Positions 14,715-16,611 of a stretch of DNA of 16,611 nucleotides are shown one piece after another (the first letter of the stretch is position 1; every line of letters begins with the position of its first letter). Origin of the DNA: JBKHXU01 sp046565865 (lineage in GTDB: Bacteria; Pseudomonadota; Gammaproteobacteria; Acidiferrobacterales; Sulfurifustaceae). Position numbers and translations under genes: made by a program. The notes beneath the pieces are model-generated. The model saw nothing but the letters and a program-made list of their open reading frames with translations, made no database searches and was not told where the DNA came from. The stretch lies in the NCBI GenBank assembly GCA_046565865.1, contig JBKHXU010000109.1:1-16611 (forward strand), in the 5' to 3' direction.

Positions 14715-16409
14715 CTACGCCTCGACCTTCATCGCCGGCCGCTGGTACATCGCTTCGATCTCGGCGGCGAAGCGGCGCTCGATCTCCTTGCGTTTGAGCT
14801 TCAGCGTCGGCGTCAGCAGTCCATTTTCCACATTCCACGGCCCGGGCACGCGCGCGACGTGGCAGATCTTGGCGTAGCCGGGAAACGCGCGCAGCTGCCG
14901 GTTGGCGCGGGCGACGAGTTCGCGCTCGTCGGTAATCGGGCTTGCGACCAGCATGCCGAGCTTGGGCCGACCTTCGCCCACCACCATCACGTGCTCGAAC
15001 GCGGTGTCCATCGCGATCGCCTGCTCGGCGTCGGTCGGCGGCACCTTTTCGCCATTGCTGAGCACGATGATGTCCTTCACCCGACCGGTAATATAGAAGC
15101 GTCCGTCGCGCACGCGGCCGAGGTCGCCGCTGTGCAGCCAGCCGTCCTTGTCGATCATGGCTGCGGTCGCCGTCGGATTGTTCCAGTAGCCGAGCATCAC
15201 ATTGGGTCCGCGCGCGAGGATCTCGCCGTTGGCGTCGCAACGCATCTCTACACCTTCGAGCGGCCGGCCGATGGAAGCCGGGTCGTTGTCGGCCTCGCGA
15301 TTGGCGGAGAGCACGGGCGAGGTCTCGGTCAACCCGTATCCTTGAATAATGGGCAAGCCGAGCCCGACAAACACGCGCGCGAGGTCCGGCGCCAATGCGG
15401 CGCCGCCGACGATGATCAAACGAATACGCCCACCGAGGCGGCGCTTAAGTTTCTTCGCCACCAACAACGATAAGATCGGCCACAGCAGCCGTTCGCCGAC
15501 CGCGGCCTCGCCCTTAAAGCGCTTCCAGCCGACGTCGACCGCCTTCTCGAACAAGCGCCGCTTAGGCGAACCCGGCGGCATCTGTTCCTGCATGCGGCTC
15601 CAGATGCGCTCGAAGATGCGCGGCACCGCAATCAGGATCGTCGGCCGCTCGGCCTTGATGTCATCGGCGAGCGTGGTAATGGCGCGCGCATACACCGTCT
15701 GCGATCCGCTCCAAACGGCGTAGTAGTAACCGCAGGTGCGCTCGAACATGTGCGACAACGGCAGAAACGACAGAAACCGATCCGACGCGTCCGCGGGAAT
15801 GGCCTTGGCCGCCGCCAGCACGTTGCTGAGGATATTGCGATGCGACAGCATCACGCCCTTCGGCCGGCCGGTCGTGCCCGAGGTGTAAACGAGCGTCGCC
15901 AAATCGGTGGCGGGGGCCGCGAGCCGTCGCGGCGCGTACGTGCCCGTCGGCAACCATTGTTTCAATGGCGTCACTTTCGCGTCGTCGGCCGGCGGTGCAT
16001 CGAGGCACACGACCCGCTGCACACCGGCGGCGATGGCGCGCATCGCCGGCCACTGCGATGCGGTTTCCAAAAACAACATACGCGCCCCGGCATCGTTCAC
16101 GCACCACGCCATGTTGTCCGGGCGGTCGTCGAAGTAGAGCGGCACCGTGACCAAACCCAATCCCAGCGCCGCCTGATCGAACAACACCCACTCGATGCGG
16201 TTGCGCATGCAAATCGCAACGCGCTCGCCCGGCTTTAACCCCTCGCGCTCGAACGCCGCCTGCCAGCGCCCGACCTCGCGCCCGATCTCGCCCCACGTGC
16301 GCTCGATCCACTGACTGCCGTCGAACTGACGATACGCGGGCGCGTCGGGTGTAGCCTCGATGCGCTTGAGGAATACGTCGGTTAGGGTCGACAGCTCGGT
16401 CAATTCCAT
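14715..16409 (-). CDS. Long-chain fatty-acid-CoA ligase (AMP-forming)
   Basis: A 564-aa acyl-adenylating enzyme that activates long-chain fatty acids to acyl-CoA using ATP. The ANL-family motifs are all present: YTSGTTGRPKG (175-185), GYGLTETSP (357-365), GWLHSGDLG (423-431), GRVKDIIVLSNGEKVPP (442-458) and the C-terminal lysine region TPTLKLKRKEI with Lys537 as probable catalytic Lys. LSFLPLSHMFERTCGYY and the ENGLLTPTLKLKR ending are typical of the long-chain (FAA1/FadD15-like) branch rather than acetyl-CoA synthetase. GGAAG, eight bases upstream, overlaps the end of the preceding fadL-like gene, whose stop is only two bases from this ATG. The two are almost certainly translated from one mRNA. 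Its own 3' end faces prmB. Confidence 0.93.
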   Translation of the reverse strand: MELTELSTLTDVFLKRIEATPDAPAYRQFDGSQWIERTWGEIGREVGRWQAAFEREGLKPGERVAICMRNRIEWVLFDQAALGLGLVTVPLYFDDRPDNMAWCVNDAGARMLFLETASQWPAMRAIAAGVQRVVCLDAPPADDAKVTPLKQWLPTGTYAPRRLAAPATDLATLVYTSGTTGRPKGVMLSHRNILSNVLAAAKAIPADASDRFLSFLPLSHMFERTCGYYYAVWSGSQTVYARAITTLADDIKAERPTILIAVPRIFERIWSRMQEQMPPGSPKRRLFEKAVDVGWKRFKGEAAVGERLLWPILSLLVAKKLKRRLGGRIRLIIVGGAALAPDLARVFVGLGLPIIQGYGLTETSPVLSANREADNDPASIGRPLEGVEMRCDANGEILARGPNVMLGYWNNPTATAAMIDKDGWLHSGDLGRVRDGRFYITGRVKDIIVLSNGEKVPPTDAEQAIAMDTAFEHVMVVGEGRPKLGMLVASPITDERELVARANRQLRAFPGYAKICHVARVPGPWNVENGLLTPTLKLKRKEIERRFAAEIEAMYQRPAMKVEA

Positions 16410-16411
16410 GC

Positions 16412-16611
16412 TCAGAACTTCCAGTTGAGCTGGGCGCCGAGAATCTGGGTATTTGCTTCGTAGGTGCCGACCAGACTCCCGCGCAAAAAGTTTTCGCTAC
16501 CGGGCGCGCCCGCGGTCTTGTTGATTGCCGCGTCATCCACCTTGATATAGACATAGGAGACGTCGAAGCTCAGCGTATCGTTCTGTTTGTAACCGGCGCC
16601 GAGCGCCAGCC
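16412..16611 (-). CDS. FadL/OmpP1-family outer-membrane transport protein, C-terminal fragment
   Basis: The last 66 codons of a protein that continues past the right edge. The strand pattern LALGAGYKQNDTLSFDVSYV, VDDAAINKTAG, then LVGTYEANTQILGAQLNWKF matches the C-terminus of the FadL/TodX/OmpP1 family, whose 14-stranded barrels carry long-chain fatty acids or other hydrophobic compounds across the outer membrane. It ends in Phe, the usual BAM recognition residue for outer-membrane barrels. The hatch domain and N-terminal signal lie outside the window, so substrate cannot be read. The stop is two bases from the start of the acyl-CoA ligase, which fits fatty-acid uptake followed by activation. 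Confidence 0.8.
   Translation of the reverse strand, partial: LALGAGYKQNDTLSFDVSYVYIKVDDAAINKTAGAPGSENFLRGSLVGTYEANTQILGAQLNWKF

Noticed and set aside
15661..16554. Alternative frame inside the acyl-CoA ligase that could suggest a frameshift
   Set aside because: The ligase is intact with all motifs in one frame; this is an out-of-frame shadow.

Overview
The window looks like chromosomal DNA from a GC-rich (roughly 60-65% by eye) gammaproteobacterium. The main evidence is the core block rhlB (minus), then trxA and rho (plus), which is the order seen in Escherichia coli and many other Gammaproteobacteria, with RhlB, thioredoxin and Rho sequences that are clearly gammaproteobacterial in type. 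The genus cannot be fixed from the sequence. A non-enteric, free-living lineage is suggested by an LDH-like malate dehydrogenase, a malic enzyme without a phosphotransacetylase tail, and a slipin/NfeD pair. I see no insertion sequence, integrase, CRISPR array, rRNA or tRNA, so this is mostly housekeeping DNA.

Layout. 1-870: the start of an exported protein on the minus strand (cut by the window edge), divergent from an unrecognised exported 177-aa protein, then a short non-coding stretch holding a fossil copy of a slipin 3' end and two REP-like palindromic units. 871-4348 (minus): mtnD-mtnB (methionine salvage) followed by nfeD-slipin (membrane serine protease and its stomatin-like partner). 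4349-4527: intergenic stretch with two hairpins, one of them potentially bistable. 4528-6148: rhlB and a divergent promoter region. 6149-7929 (plus): trxA and rho, separated by a 182-nt leader with a very C-rich, G-poor tract and a hairpin. 7930-8086: a palindromic repeat. 8087-14664 (plus): an exported hypothetical protein, rpmE, a thermonuclease-like secreted nuclease, an M48 lipoprotein protease, malic enzyme, malate dehydrogenase and prmB, mostly tightly spaced. 14715-16611 (minus): a fadL-like outer-membrane channel (partial) directly upstream of a long-chain acyl-CoA synthetase, two bases apart.

Functional links. RhlB, Rho and thioredoxin form the usual RNA-metabolism/redox neighbourhood. 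NfeD and slipin are known partners. MtnB and MtnD are two steps of the 5'-methylthioadenosine salvage route, but the intervening MtnC step is not encoded here. Malic enzyme and malate dehydrogenase both act on malate. PrmB modifies ribosomal protein L3 and shares the cluster with L31. FadL and FadD import and activate exogenous long-chain fatty acids.

No undescribed multi-gene system stands out. The most interesting signals are the rho leader, the slipin fossil, the bistable hairpin upstream of mtnD, alternative hairpins before rpmE, and the two unrecognised exported proteins.
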